This document shows positions 11,319 to 23,805 of a stretch of DNA of 64,000 nt, one piece after another (position 1 is the first letter of the stretch; each line of letters opens with the position of its first letter). The notes under the pieces were generated by a model. It had not been told where the DNA came from and made no database searches. It saw only the letters and a program-made list of their open reading frames with translations. This stretch comes from Haematobia irritans (taxonomy: Eukaryota; Arthropoda; Insecta; Diptera; Muscidae), in the NCBI RefSeq assembly GCF_050003625.1, contig NC_134398.1, positions 17,868,997-17,932,996 on the forward strand, in the 5' to 3' direction. The translations under genes were made by a program, and so were the position numbers.

Positions 11319-12802
11319 TATACCCTTCACCACTACTGTGGTACAGGGTATAATAAGTTTGTGCATTTGTATGTAACTCCAAGAAATAGTGGTCATAGAC
11401 CCATCTTTTAGTATACCGATCGGCTTAGAATTAAATTCTGAGTCGATTTAGCGATGTACGTCTGCCTGTCTGTCTGTCTGTCAGTCCGTCCGTCTGTCTG
11501 TATATGTAATTTTGTACACAAAGTACAGCTCGCAATTTAAGTCCGATCGTCCTCAAATTTGGCATAGGGCCGTTTCTTGGGACAGAGACAATCGCTATTG
11601 GTTTTGGAAAAAATCGGTTCAGATTTAGATATAGCTGCCATATATATTTATTTTTCCCCGATTTGGTCATAGTTAGCGTGTCTATCAACCGATTTTCTTG
11701 AAATACCGTACATCCAAATATTTTATGAATCTCGAAAATCTTACAAAATATCAGCCAAATCGGTTCAGATTTAAATATAGCTCCCATATATATCTTTCGT
11801 CCGATTTAGACTCATATGACCACAGAGGCCAAAGTTTACTACCGATCTTCGTGAAATTTTGCACAGAGGGTAGAATTGACATTCTACCAATGCTTGGTAA
11901 ATTTGATTGAAATCGGTTCAAATTTAGATATAGCTCCCATATATATCTTTCGTCCAATTTGAACTTATATGGCCACAAAAACCAGAGTTTTGTCGTGATT
12001 TGCTTCAAATTTTGCACAAGGGGTACGTTTAATAGTATCGTTAAGTGTGTCAAAATTTTGTTTAAATCGGTTCAGATTTAGATATAGCTCACATATATAT
12101 CTTTCGCCCGATTTGGACTTATATGGTCTCAAAAGCCAGAGTTTTGCCCTGACTTACTTCAAATTTTGCACAAGCGGTACTTTTAACGATACTATTGTAT
12201 GTGCCAAATATGGTCAAAATCAATTCAGATTTAGATATAGCTCCCATATATATCTTTCGTCCGATTTGAACTTATATGGCCTCAAAATCCAGGGTTTGCC
12301 GTGATTTGCTTCAAATTTCGCACAAGGAGTACGTTTAGTAGTATCGGTAATTGTGCCATATCAGATTTAGATATGGATCCCATATATATCTTCCGTCCGA
12401 TTTGCACTCATATGACCAGGGGGGACAAAGTTATACTCCCATTTACGTGAAATTTCACATAGATAGCAGAATTATTACTCTAACTATACATGTCAAATTT
12501 ATTCAAAATCGGTTCAGATTATATATAGCTCCCATATATACGTACACCAGAGTTGGGGAAATATGGTAGACTGTTACACATTTTAGACCCATTTTTAATG
12601 GAAGTTTCCTCCAATTAATTGGATAGCGTTAGACGATTTAAATTTTAATTCTAGACATTTTGTAGAAGTAAAAATTGTCTCCTTTATATAGCTTCCAGCA
12701 AATGTGAAGTAGTTGAGATGGTAACACAAATTTTGGCCTACATAGGGATGAAGGGTATAATATAGTCGGCCCCGCCCGATTTTTGACTTTACTTACTTGT
12801 TT
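11319..12802 (+). mobile_element. HINE-III, full length
   Basis: Starts TATACCCTTCACCACTACTG and TGTGGTACAGGGTATAA. The inverted partner near the 3' end is GGGATGAAGGGTATAA. The 3' hairpin is damaged (AGTCGGCCCCGCCCGATT) and the element ends ACTTACTTGTTTC. Internal CGGTTCAGAT cores occur at 11615, 11761, 11914, 12068 and 12221, spacings 146, 153, 154 and 153. A GTCTGTCTGTC/GTCCGTCC tract lies at 11460-11500. Confidence 0.75.
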
Positions 12803-12803
12803 C

Positions 12804-12858
12804 AGTATATTTAAGATTCCGCCCGACCGAACTAACTGCTGTATATCGTATACTTGTT
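12804..12858 (+). mobile_element. HINE-IIb 3' terminal fragment
   Basis: TATTTAAGATTCCGCCC...CGAACTAACTGCTGTATA...TACTTGTT matches the last 50-odd bases of HINE-IIb at 10205-10253. Only the tip remains between HINE-III and satellite. Confidence 0.6.
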
Positions 12859-13090
12859 ATAGACAATTTTGTCAAAATTTTTCGTATATTGAAAATTTTA
12901 TAAAAATTTATTTCTATAGAAAATTTTGTCAAAATTTTATTTCTATAGAAAATTTTGTCAACATTTTATTTCTATAGAAAATTTTGTCAAAATTTTATTT
13001 CTATAGAAAATTTTGTCAACATTTTATTTCTATAGAAAATTTTGTCAAAATTTTATTTCTATTTTTGTTAAAATTTTGTTTATATAAAAA
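12859..13090. repeat. 29-bp satellite array
   Basis: Several near-perfect tandem units (TTTCTATAGAAAATTTTGTC). Followed by GCGCTTTACTTTGTTGCAT at 13105-13123, a phrase that recurs beside another satellite array at 43831-43849. Confidence 0.8.
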
Positions 13091-14387
13091 TTTTTAAAAG
13101 TATTGCGCTTTACTTTGTTGCATATCAACCACCCTATATAATCTAAGTCAGTCCGAAATAGCGGGCTAACCTAATGGACTATAGACTTCTTAATCTATAT
13201 AACTAATGAGGCTACCTTACCTAACTTAATTTATATGTATTAAATTTCACTCTTTCAGGCGTTTCCTCTATGAAAAAATACCAAAAATATTTAATTTTCA
13301 CAGCCAAAATAGAATTTAAATTTAATTTTCTCTTTGACCACAAATGTAGCAAAAAACTTTTACATGGTCTTTTGTGTGAATTCATTTTCAATTTTTTTTT
13401 TGTGCTACTTCTGCCAAATAAAAATGATTAGAAACGTGACTAAGAGCTCATCATCATCAGACAACATGAACAAGATACTGTAAAAATATTTACTTATCAT
13501 CCCATCACTAAAAATTACGCTGTTGCTGTCTCACAGCCTCTCGCTAGCCATTGTGGCCAACAACCGTCATGGGAGCTGGTCGTTGTAGTAGTAGTGGCGG
13601 TAGCGGAAGCGAATGATGCTACTGCTGGTAGCCACTTTTTGGTGATATGGAGTTGCCTCAACATACCAGTTGGCTTTATAGACTTCCGTCCGTTGGCCAA
13701 AAACCATATAAAATATAGGCGAGAAAAAAAAGGATCTCGCTTTGGTTTTTGTTGCTGCTGCCACTCACATGCTGTCGTTTGTAAAAGGACACTTCACTGA
13801 AGGAAGGACAAAAAGTTTGGAGAGTTTTTTTTGCATTGAATTGCAAAAACAACCAAAAAAAAACTTTAGAAGCAAATATGTATAATATGTGTATTTGTCG
13901 CCTTTGGCAATGAAGACCAATGCTGAGAGAGAGAGTGAGAACGAACACTGTTTTTTTACGCCATTGTTTGATTTGCTTCCTTCATGTGTAGAGTTAAGCA
14001 AGCCATGATATGAACACATTTCCAAAGTGGTTTTCTGTACATGCCTCAAATAAAGAAGCATTATAGCCACCATCAGCAGTTAAGCATATCTTTTTGTTCG
14101 AAAATGGTCTCTTCATTGTTTGATTGCCATTCGTGGCTTGGGGATGACAATTGGCACTTGTTTTTCTAATAGTCTTTGCTTCTGGGGACAAAGATATAGA
14201 CATACTACAAGCGATTCGTAAGGATTTTGGCGCAAAATATGTATGCCCATGGACGAATAAGGAATATTTTTTAATTGCCGGAAAATGTAAGCACCAGAAG
14301 GATTTGTTTTTTGGTTATGGCTGTCCGTCCGTTAACATACATGGAAATGTCTCAAACTTGGACACTCTGAAGTTTTAGCGGGAGTTC
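13091..14387. other. No gene recognised; unassigned DNA
   Basis: Higher complexity than the flanking repeats, with GTAGTAG/GGTAGC trinucleotide bias at 13585-13615 and a GAGAGAGAG run near 13925. Several overlapping open frames on both strands (13515-14203) have no recognisable domain and conflict with each other. It could be genuine single-copy intergenic or intronic sequence. Confidence 0.45.
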
Positions 14388-14389
14388 TA

Positions 14390-15527
14390 AAGGGTGATAC
14401 AAGAAGAGCAGCGTATCAAAATTTTGCTCGCGCATCGCGAAAATCCGAGCTACTCGCACGCAAAGCTGGAAAAATCGCTAAAAGTTGACAAATCAACCAT
14501 TAAAAATACAATTAAAGTGTTTGGGGAACGTTTGTCGACAGCCAGGAAGCCTGGATCGGGGGGAAATCGAAAACTGGAAGCCGCTGAGACGACAAAGAGA
14601 GTCGCCGGTAGTTTCAAGCGAAACCCTAACCTCTCTCTCCGAGATGCCGCAAATAACCTGGGTGTATCGTCTACAACCGTGCATAGAGCCGGACTATCGA
14701 CTTACAAGAAGGTAGTGACTCCAAATCGCGATGATAAATAAAATACGGCGGCAAAAGCGCGATCCCGGAAGCTGTACACGGAGCTGTACATGCTGACGAA
14801 GTTTGACTGCGTGGTAATGGACGACGAAACCTACGTCAAAGCCGACTACAAGCAGCTTCCGGGACAGGAGTTTTACACGGCAAAAGGAAGGGGAAAGGTA
14901 GCAGATATTTTCAAGCACATAAAACTGTCAAAGTTCGCAAAGAAATATCTGGTTTGGCAAGCCATCTGTACCTGTGGCTTGAAAAGCAGCATTTTCATAG
15001 CTTCCGGGACTGTCAACCAAGAAATTTACGTGAAAGAGTGTTTGAATAAACGTCTGCTGCCTTTCCTGAAGAAACACGGTTGTTCCGTACTGTTTTGGCC
15101 GTATTTGGCATCTTGCCATTACGGTAAAAAGGCCATGGAGTGGTACGCCGCCAACAACGTGCAGGTGGTTCCCAAGGACAAGAACCCTCCCAACATGCCA
15201 GAGCTCCGCCCAATTGAGAAATACTGGGCTATTGTCAAGCAGAACCTAAAGAAGCCCAAAAAACAGCTAAGGACGAGCAGAAGTTCAAGGCAAACTGGCT
15301 TTCTGCGGCGAAAAAGGTGGACAAGGTGGCTGTACAAAATCTGATGGCAGGTGTCAAGCGTGAGGCCCGGCAATTCGGATTTGGAAAAGCGAAAGCCTAA
15401 CTGAAAATTTTTCCAGAATTTTATACTAATTGAACTTGAAAAAGAAATTTAATTTGATTTTTTAAATAAACGATTTCACCGATTTACACGCGTTTTCCCT
15501 TGACCAAATTTTGACCGTATCACCCTT
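14390..15527 (+). mobile_element. Decayed Tc1/mariner-type transposon (DD37E)
   Basis: Terminal AAGGGTGATAC at 14390-14400 is matched by GTATCACCCTT at 15517-15527, each flanked by TA (14388-14389, 15528-15529). The 3' inverted repeat continues inward (GGTCAAAATTTGGTCAAGGG in reverse), but the 5' side jumps straight from AAGGGTGATAC to the transposase frame. Most of the 5' inverted repeat and leader is therefore deleted. Confidence 0.85.
14401..15400 (+). pseudogene. DD37E transposase, inactivated
   Basis: DNA cut-and-paste transposase relic. The N-terminal part reads EEQRIKILLAHRENPSYSH with helix-turn-helix-like segments (about residues 10-110). The catalytic part starts near 14790 (first Asp in MDDETYVKADY, 14820-14825). 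The second acidic position, expected as WPDLASCHYG, is WPYLASCHYG here: codon 15102-15104 is TAT. The Glu of RPIEKYW is at 15216-15218, 37 residues later, which defines the DD37E class. Other lesions: in-frame TAA at 14739-14741, no ATG, and a one-base frameshift near 15268 after which the original frame would run to TAA at 15398-15400. Confidence 0.88.
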
Positions 15528-15529
15528 TA

Positions 15530-16552
15530 AGCTCTTTACCACATCGGCTGATTACCTGCGACGTTATGTTTGGATTACCATGGGCTGACTGTTGATGAAG
15601 AAGCTGATATCATTTGTGAATATCGGCCTTTGAGCTCCAGCATAAGAAGATCTAAATATCAAATCAGCCAGTGATTACTAATTCATGGCGAAAGTATGTC
15701 TGCAGTAGAAGGTTTTCAAATTTCCAAATTTTATTAAATTTACGAATTAGTGTTTATCTACTTCAACAGCCCTACAGTTTTAATTTAGAACCCCAAACTT
15801 AAACCTTAAGTATTTTCTTTATAAAAATCCTTGAATATTCCTTTACTGCATATCTCTTAGAAGCCTTCATGGAATTCTTTTTTTTTTTTTTGGCAAAGTG
15901 GTGAATACATCAAATATTAACAGGGCTTATGAAAAGCTCCTCTCTAACATAAAATGAAACAAGTGGTATAGCAAATGGTCTCCCATGTGTGTAAAACACG
16001 AAAACGAAGAAACATGTCAACAATATTTTCCTTCACCCACATTTTATCTCATGCGAAATATCGTTCTGTTATCTGCGGTACACAGTAACTATTTCGAAAC
16101 CAGAACAAGGGCGTTACGCCTCAAGGAAATTTGAAGAAATTATAAAAGCTTCAAAAGTAAAGGAAAATATTTAAATTCAATGCTGGGGAAAACGTAAGTA
16201 TATGCCGCCGAAAATTCAGCCAGGCTGAATTGCGTAGAAAGTTCTCAGAAAAATAAAGAGCACCAAAATGTTTCTAATTTAATTTTTGGTTGTTTTTAGA
16301 TCTGTTCTAAAATGGGCTTTCAAGGTCTCTCAATATGCAAATAAAAAGACTTTATTTCATATTTACATCCGACGTTTCGTTGGTGATTTCCAACTTCTTC
16401 TGGGATGAATTTTTTATTGAAATCTGGCAACCATATTGTAAACAGAAAAAGTTTCTAATTTAAATTTTAATTGAAAAATCAATTAAAACTATAATTGCAT
16501 CAACAATTTTATTTTATTTGAAACAAAAATCAATCACAAAAATTAATTCTCT
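15530..16552. other. No gene recognised; unassigned DNA
   Basis: Non-repetitive AT-rich sequence with a T-run near 15880. I see no coding potential beyond short chance frames. Confidence 0.45.
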
Positions 16553-16553
16553 A

Positions 16554-16768
16554 AATATGATCACCTCAAACATGTTTTAAGAGCAAAATGTTATTTTTGG
16601 GTGGTGACCATGTAACATGGTTTTCGCAACCATGTTATTTTCTCGGAAATCATGAATCTGATCAGGTTATATTTGACGAGAAAATAACATTTTAGTGACA
16701 AACATGTTACATGGTCACCATACAAAAATAACATTTTGCTCTTGAAACATATTTGAGGTGATAATATT
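16554..16768. mobile_element. Foldback/MITE-like long hairpin
   Basis: Two arms of roughly 95 bp are inverted copies: left AATATGATCACCTCAAACAT and right (reverse) AATATTATCACCTCAAATAT, continuing through AAGAGCAAAATGTTATTTTT, GGTGACCATGTAACATG and AAAATGTTATTTTCTCG-type sequence. The loop is short (about 25 bp around 16650-16670). The arms contain the inner palindrome CCATGTAACATGG. No target duplication is certain. Could form a long dsRNA if transcribed. Confidence 0.65.
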
Positions 16769-16781
16769 ACTTCTTTGCGTG

Positions 16782-17034
16782 TACCCTGCGCCAAGTTAGT
16801 GCATATTTTTGGAACACCCAAAAGCAGACGAGTCTTTGGCAATATTGCTCAGGGTCGGCTCCTGACTCGATCTAGCCATGTCCCTCTGTCTATGAACTCA
16901 TTTTTGTAACCAAAGTCTAAGTCGCAATTTTACTCCAATCGACTTCAAATTTGGCTCAAGTATGTATTTTGGGTCAGAGCCCTATTGATTTTGGAAGAAA
17001 TCGGTTTAGTTTTAGATATAGCTCCCATATATAC
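16782..17034 (+). mobile_element. HINE-I 5' fragment
   Basis: ACCCTGCGCCAAGTTAGTGC, then GACTCGATCTAGCCATGTCC and the first ATCGGTTTAGTTTTAGATA unit. The 5' hairpin is partly deleted. It breaks at GCTCCCATATATACGG where a HINE-II 3' end in the opposite orientation begins; the two share ATATA at the junction. Confidence 0.65.
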
Positions 17035-17192
17035 GGCCGTAAGTTCGGCTAGGACGAATCTTATGTACGCTCCACCATCGATTGCATAGAAACTTGTACT
17101 GTCATCCACAATCGAATTAATTGGGTTGCGGTAACACTTGCCGATTGCAAGGTATCTTAAATCTTCTCAATTATAAGTTAGTCCATACAAAA
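17031..17192 (-). mobile_element. HINE-II 3' fragment
   Basis: Reverse-strand match to the HINE-II end: TATACGGCCGTAAGTTCGG, GTACGCTCCACCATCGATTG and CAATCGAATTAATTGGGTTG. The terminal hairpin is damaged (TTCGGCTAGGACGAA). Stops at AAGTTAGTCCATAC, where HINE-I follows. Confidence 0.65.
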
Positions 17193-18532
17193 ACAAGTAA
17201 GGAAAGTGTAAAGTCGGGCAGGGCCGACTATATTATACCCTGCACCACTTTGTAGATCTAAATTTTCGATACCATATCACATCCACCAAATGTGTTGGGG
17301 GCTATATATAAAGGTTTGTCCCAAATACATACATTCAAATATCACTCGATCTGGACAGAATTCGATAGACTTCTACAAAATCTATAGAATCAAAATTTAA
17401 GTCGGCTAATGCACTAGGGTGGAACACAATGTTAGTAAAACAATATGGGAAACATTTAAATCGGAAGCAATTTTAAGGAAACTTCGCAAATGTTTATTTA
17501 CGATTTATCGCTCGATATATATGTATTAGAAGTTTAGGAAAATTAGAGTCATTTTTTGCAACTTTTCGACTAAGCAGTGGCGATTTTACAAGGAAAATGT
17601 TGGTATTTTGACCATTTTTGTCGAAATCAGAAAAACATATATATATTGGAGCTATATCTAAATCTGAACCGATTTCAACCAAATTTGGCACGCATAGCTA
17701 CAATGCTAATTCTACCCCCTGTGCAAAATTTCAACTAAATCGGAGTTAAAAATTGGCCTCTGTGGTCATATGAGTGTAAATCGGGAGAAAGCTATATATG
17801 GGAGATATATCTAAATCTGAACCGAGTTCAACCAAATTTGGCACGCATAGCAAAAATGCTAATTCTACTCCCTGTGCAAAATTTCAATTAAATCGGTGTA
17901 AAAGATTGGCCACTGTGGTCATATGAGTGTAAATAGGGCGAACAATATATATGGGAGCTATATCTAAATCTGAACCGATTTCAATAAAATTTGGCACACT
18001 TGACTACACTACCAATTATACTCCTAGTGCAAAATTTCAACCAAATTGGGGTAAAACTCTGGCTTCTGGGACCGTATTAGTCCATATCGGGCGTAAGATA
18101 TATATGGGAGCTATATCTAAATCTGAACCGATTTCAACCAAATTTGGCACACTTGACTAGAGTATTAATTGTTCTTTTTGTGCAAAATTTTAAGAAAATT
18201 AGGGTAAAACTCTGGCTTCTGGGGCCATATAAGTCCATATGGGGCGAAATATATATATGGGACTATATTTCAATCTGAACAGATTTCTTCCAAAATCAAT
18301 AGGGTTCTATTCTGAGCCAAAAGACATACTTGTGCCAAAGTCGATTGGACTAAAACTGCGACCTAGACTTTGATTACAAAAATGTGTTCACGAACAGACG
18401 GACATGGCTATATCGACTCAGGAGCCCACACTGAGCATTTTTGCCAAAGACACCATGTGTCTATCTCGTCTCCTTCTGGATGTTGCAAACATATGCACTA
18501 ACTTATAATACCCTGTTCCACAGTGTTGCGCA
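17193..18532 (-). mobile_element. HINE-I, nearly complete
   Basis: Reverse orientation: CAAGTAAGGAAAGTGTAAAG and the 3' hairpin at 17210-17230, TTATACCCTGCACCAC, four or so 153-bp units (17640-18290), then the 5' hairpin half ATACCCTGTTCCACAGTG. The expected GCGCAGGGTATA terminus is broken at GCGCAG, where a 29-bp satellite begins. Confidence 0.7.
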
Positions 18533-18745
18533 GTTTGATATAATTTCCTATAGAAATAAAATTTTGACATAATTTCCTAAAGAAATAAAATTTTGACAAA
18601 ATTTTCTATAGCAATAAAATTTTGACAAAATTTTCTATAGAACTAAAATTTTGACAAAATGTTCTATAGAAATAAAATCTTGACAAAATTTTCTATCATA
18701 ATAGAATTTTGACAAAATTTTCTATAGAAAAAAAATTGGTAGCTT
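18533..18745. repeat. 29-bp satellite array, A-rich strand up
   Basis: Tandem TTTCTATAGAAATAAAATTT units joined on the left to a broken HINE-I end and on the right, through AATTGGTAGCTTACTTTTGG, to a HINE-II body. Confidence 0.8.
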
Positions 18746-19450
18746 ACTTTTGGGGGTCGGCTATATATAACTATAGACCGATATGGCCCAATTTTGGCCA
18801 TATACTAGCTCAATGTACCAACTTTGACCACGTACCAAATTTCAACCGGATCGGATGAATTTTGCTCTTCCAAGAGCTCCGGAGGTCATATCTGGGGATC
18901 GGTTTAAATGGAGGTTATATATAAGTATGGACCAATTTTTGTATGGTTGTTAGATACCATATACTAACACCACGTACCAAATTTTTACCGGATCGGGTGA
19001 ATTTTGCTCTTCCAAGGGGCTCCGGAGGTCAAATATGGGGATCGGTGTATATGGGGGCTATATATAATTATGGACCGATGTGGACCAATTTTTGCATGGT
19101 TTTTAAATACCATATACTAACACCATGTACCAAATTTCAACCGGATTGGATGAATTGTGTTCCTCCAAGAGGCTCCGCAAGCCAAATCTGGGGATCGGTT
19201 TTGGGGGCTATATATAATTATGGACCGATGTGGACCAATTTTTGCACGGTTGTTAGAGACCATATACTAACGCCATGTATCAAATTTCAACCGGATTGGA
19301 TGAATTGTGCTCCTCCAAGAGGCTCCGCAAACCAAATCTGAGCGTCGGTTGGCCCATTTGCAATACCATCTGACCTACATTAATAACAACTACTTGTGCC
19401 AAGTTTCAAGTCGATAGCTTGTTTAGTTCGGAAGATTTAACTATATAGGG
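18746..19450 (-). mobile_element. HINE-II body, 5' end missing
   Basis: Reverse-strand 153-bp units with TATATGGGGGCTATATATAA cores and CCGGATCGGATGAATTTTGC. It runs up to GTTTAGTTCGGAAGATTTAA and stops before the GTCCGTC and TATACCC parts. The open frame at 18943-19341 is the 51-codon repeat of this family, not a gene. Confidence 0.7.
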
Positions 19451-20344
19451 GGAAAATTTTTATATATAGCAAAAATATTCCCTCTCCGCTGAAATTTAGT
19501 AAAATAGAAAAATTCAATGTAAAATTTCTATAAACGATGGTTTCTTATATATTGAAAATTGTGCAGACACTAAAATTGCCTTAAGCTACTTGTTTCTAAT
19601 AGCACAACAGCTAGTATGGAATTCTATACAAAATGGTAAAAGCAGTCAACGTAGACCCAAATGTAAAGAACTGTTGTTGTTATTGTTCGTTCCATCAACA
19701 GTAACGACGATAACTTTGGTGGGAGCAACATTGCGAGTAACATCCTTAAGCAACAGCTATAATATTTCCATCAATAACACAACAATGGGATGGTGGGAGG
19801 GGGAGTGGGTGGAATGTATGTATGCTCTATGAGTTGGCATACACACACAAATGTAAAATTTCAAATAATTTTAACACACGCTTAACACTGCCCTAACACT
19901 TCTGCTGCTAAGCTCTCCAAATGCATCCAACATTCGTTTTTCTATCCTTGTTAAATGTTTGTTTGTGTTGAATTTTACTGTTAATGTACTCCCTCTGCAC
20001 TCACTCGAATTATATATTTGTAGATCACTACTACAGCTATACATTTAGGTACATGCATTTAATTTCAAAATCTTTTCTCATGCATTCAAGTACACAGTAC
20101 TCTGTTATGTATGCTTGTCATTTGTATTCTCATATGAAGGTTTCCTTTTGGGCTTACCCTTATAAGATGTTTGTTGAGGGGGTATGAGGTGTTTGTGTGT
20201 GGGTGAATATAGTGTGCACTCTATAAGATGCTACACTGTGGATTAGAGCAAGATTATTGTAAGATCGAGTTTTAGTGAATTTCATAGAAAATTAGAATAG
20301 AAATACAAAAGTCGCAAATTGACATTTAGAGCTTTTTAATAAAT
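19451..20344. other. No gene recognised; unassigned DNA
   Basis: Mixed-complexity sequence with a G-rich patch (GATGGTGGGAGGGGGAGTGG at 19789-19808). Short frames on the plus strand show no recognisable domain. Confidence 0.45.
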
Positions 20345-21777
20345 AACAAGTATATACGGCCGTAAGTTCGGCCAGGCCGAAGCTTATGTACCCTCCACCA
20401 TGGATTGTGTAGAAACTTCTACTGAAGACTGTCATCCACAATCGAATTACTTGGGTTGCGGTAACACTTGCCGATGGCAAGGTATCTTAAAACTTCCTAA
20501 CACCGTCTTCTAAATTACAAGGTAGTCCATACGTAATATACATTAAACTAAAAAAGGTCGATTAAATACGTATATATTTAAGTTTAAAGTTTCTATAGAA
20601 ATAAAATTTTGACAAAATAAAATGTTGACAACATTTTCTATAGAAGTAAAATTTGGAAAAAATTTCTATAGAAATAAAATTTGGAAAAAATTTTCTATAG
20701 AAATAAAATTTGGAAAAAATTTTCTATAGAAATAAAATTTTGACAAAATTTTCTATAGAAATAAAATTTTTACAAAATTTTCAATAGAAATAACATTTTG
20801 ACAATGTTTTCCATAAAAATAAAATTTTGGTAGATTATTTTTGGCTCGAGTGGCAACCATGAATATGAACCGATATGGACCAATTTTTGTGTGATTGGGG
20901 ATCGGCTATATATAACTATAGACCGATATGGACCAATTTTGGCATGGATATTAGCGGCCTTATACTAACACCACGTTGCAAATTTTAACCGGATCGGATG
21001 AATTTTGCTTCTCCAAGAGGCTCCGGAGATCAAATCTGGGGAACGGTTTATATGGGGGCTATATATAATTATGGACCGATGTGGACAAATTCTTGCGTGT
21101 TTGTTAGAGACGACATTTTAACACCATGTTCCAAATTTCAACCGGATCGGATGAATTTTGCTCCTCCAAGAGGCTCCGGAGGACAAATCTGGGGATCGAT
21201 TTATATGGGGGCTATATATATATTTATGGACCGATATGGACCAATTTTTGCATGGTCATTAGAGAACATATACCAACACCATGTACCAAATTTCAGCCGG
21301 ATCGGATGAAATTTTCGTTTCTTAGAGGCTCCGCAAGCCAAATCGGGGGATCGGTTTATATGGGGGCTATATATAATGGACCGATGTGGACCAATTTTTG
21401 CATGGTTAGTAGAGACCATATACTAACACCATGTACCAAATTTCAGCCGGATCGGATGTAATTTGCTTCTCTTAGAACGATCGCAATCCAAATTTGGGGG
21501 TCTGTTTATATGGGGGCTATACGTAAAAGTGGACCGATATGGACCAATTTTTGCATGGTTGTTAGAGACCATATACTAACACCATGTACCAAATTTCAGC
21601 CGGATCGGATGAAATGATGATTTCAACAGACGGACGGACGTACATGCTCAGATCGACTCAGAATTTCACCACGACCCAGAATATATATACTTTATGGGGT
21701 CTTAGAGCAATATTTCGATGTGTTCCAAACAGAATGACAAAGTTAATATACCCCCATCCTATGGTGGAGGGTATAAA
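20345..21777 (-). mobile_element. HINE-II, full length, with satellite insert
   Basis: Reverse orientation from AACAAGTATATACGGCCGTA with hairpin TTCGGCCAGGCCGAA (20368-20382) to the 5' end CCCATCCTATGGTGGAGGGT followed by ATA. Contains a 29-bp satellite block (20583-20860) and 153-bp units from about 20865 to 21600. The satellite border reads GGTAGATTATTTTTGGCTCG then AGTGGCAACC, the same border as the copy at 970-1010. Confidence 0.8.
20583..20860. repeat. 29-bp satellite nested in HINE-II
   Basis: A-rich strand up; units TTTCTATAGAAATAAAATTT with either TTGACAAAA or TTGGAAAAA spacers. Right border GGCTCGAGTGGCAACC is followed directly by HINE-II sequence (ATATGAACCGATATGGACC). Confidence 0.8.
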
Positions 21778-21780
21778 AAA

Positions 21781-23473
21781 AAACAAGTAAGTAAAGTAGA
21801 AGGTCGGGCGGGGCCGACTATATTATACCTTTCACCACTATGTAGACCAAAATTTGCGTTACCATCTCAAATCCTTTAAATTTGTTGGGAGTTATTATGA
21901 AGGTTTATATTCCCATATGCAAATATTTAAAACTTAACCGATTTGGAGACAATTTTTTATACTTCTACAAAATCTCTACAATTAAAATTTTAATCGCCTA
22001 ACACCGATGGGAAATATAAATCTAGAGCAATTTTAGTGCAATGGTAAAAAAGAGCAATTTTAATGCAACAGTACAAAAGAGCATTTATGATGTATCGGGC
22101 GATACGTATGCATTCGAGATACATGAGAATGTGAGTAATTTTTACAATTTTTGCTACTTGGCATTGGCGATTTTACAAGGATATTGGTTAGATTTCGCCA
22201 AGATATGTGGTCAATTGTGGGATGAGATATATTATTTGGCAAAGTCGAGCGATATTTCCACAAGTCGGAGCCTTATATAAAATTCAACAGTTCTGTGGAA
22301 TGTCTGACATTACAGTGTCAAGGATGTGACTACGATATGGGGAAATCATCACAAAATTGTTTGTACGATGTGGATATTTTGACAATATTTGCATAAACCG
22401 GAAGAACAGATATATGCTTTATCTTAATCTGAACCAAATTAGATCAAACTTGACAAACTTAAATAGCATATTAAATATATTCTCTGTGGAAACTATCGAG
22501 TCAATTGGAGGGAAATCCCATTGAAAATGGGTCTAAAATATGAAATAGTCTACTATATATCCCCAACTTTGGCATACATATATATGGGAGCTATATTTAA
22601 ATCTGAACCGACTTTGATCAAATTTGACATGCATAGCTAGAATAATAATTCTGCTATCTCTGCAAAATTTCACGCAAATAAGAGTATAACTTTGGCCTCC
22701 GTGGTCATATGAGTATAAATCGGGCAAAAGATATATATATGGGAACTATATCTAAATCTGAACCGATTTCACCCAAATTTGGCAAACTGAGCGATACTAT
22801 TAAACGTACTCCTTGCGTAAAGTTTAAAGCAAATCCGGCAAAACTCTGGCTTTTGAGGCCATATAAGTGCAAATCGGACGAAAGATATATATGGGAGCTA
22901 TATCTAAATCTGAACCGATTTTAACTAAATTTGGCACAACTCATGATACTACTAAACGAACTCCTTGTGAAAAATTTGAACCAAATAATGACATAACTCT
23001 GGTTTGAGGCCGTATTATTGAAAATCGGACGAAATATATATATGGGAGCTATATCTAAATCTGAACCGATTTGGCTGATATTTTGCACATTTCACGAGAG
23101 CTCCAAAACATTTAGCTGTGCGAAATTTTAAGAAAATACGTTGATATGTACGTAAATTATGACCAGATCGGTGATAAATATATATGGCAGCTATATCTAA
23201 ATCTGAACCGATTTTTTTTTAAATCAATAGCGATTGTCTTTTAGCCAAAGTAAAACTCTGTGCCAAATTTGAGGACGATCGGACTTAAACTGCGAGCTGT
23301 ACATTCCACACAAAATTACATATACAGAAAGACTGACTGACGGACATCGTTAAATCGACTCAGAATTTAATTCTAAGACGATCGGTATACTAAACGATGG
23401 GTGTCAGACCTTTTCTTCTTGGCGTTACATACAAATACACAAACTTATTATACCCTGTACCACAGTAGTGGTG
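21781..23473 (-). mobile_element. HINE-III, full length
   Basis: Starts (reverse) ACAAGTAAGTAAAGTAGAAG, hairpin halves GTCGGGCGGGGCCGAC, TTATACCTTTCACCACTATG. Units of about 153 bp lie between 22560 and 23220. Ends with the 5' hairpin TATACCCTGTACCACAG then TAGTGGTGAATGGTATA. It sits head-to-tail behind the HINE-II that ends at 21777, with only an A-run between them, as expected if HINEs insert into T/A tracts. Confidence 0.8.
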
Positions 23474-23805
23474 AATGGTATAAATATTACACATAATTAC
23501 TTTCCTTCATTTGTTAAAGAAAATTTCGTAGTTTGAAGAAAATAATGGAACATAAATTGCTAAAAGGTATTTAGTGCCATACGAAGCTTATTATGTGTGC
23601 ATTATGGGTAAAATTAAGTAAATCTTTAGTATGCATGTGTGTATAATTTTGTACCCTTTATTAGTTAATTTAACTAAAGTATGCAAAAAAATATTAAAGT
23701 TAAGAAAACTTTCTCAAAACATAATAATTTCATGAACTAAAATAACATTAAATAGGTTTTAGTGACATATAGGGTTCACTTTTGTTTGAGTGTGGAGTAT
23801 CTATA

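Noticed and set aside
13515..14203. Overlapping frames suggesting a host gene
   Set aside because: Frames on both strands overlap, none shows a domain or splice pattern that I can support; trinucleotide bias explains part of the openness.
14394..14741. Intact DNA-binding protein gene
   Set aside because: It is the N-terminal half of the DD37E transposase, interrupted by an in-frame TAA and continuing in the same frame at 14742.
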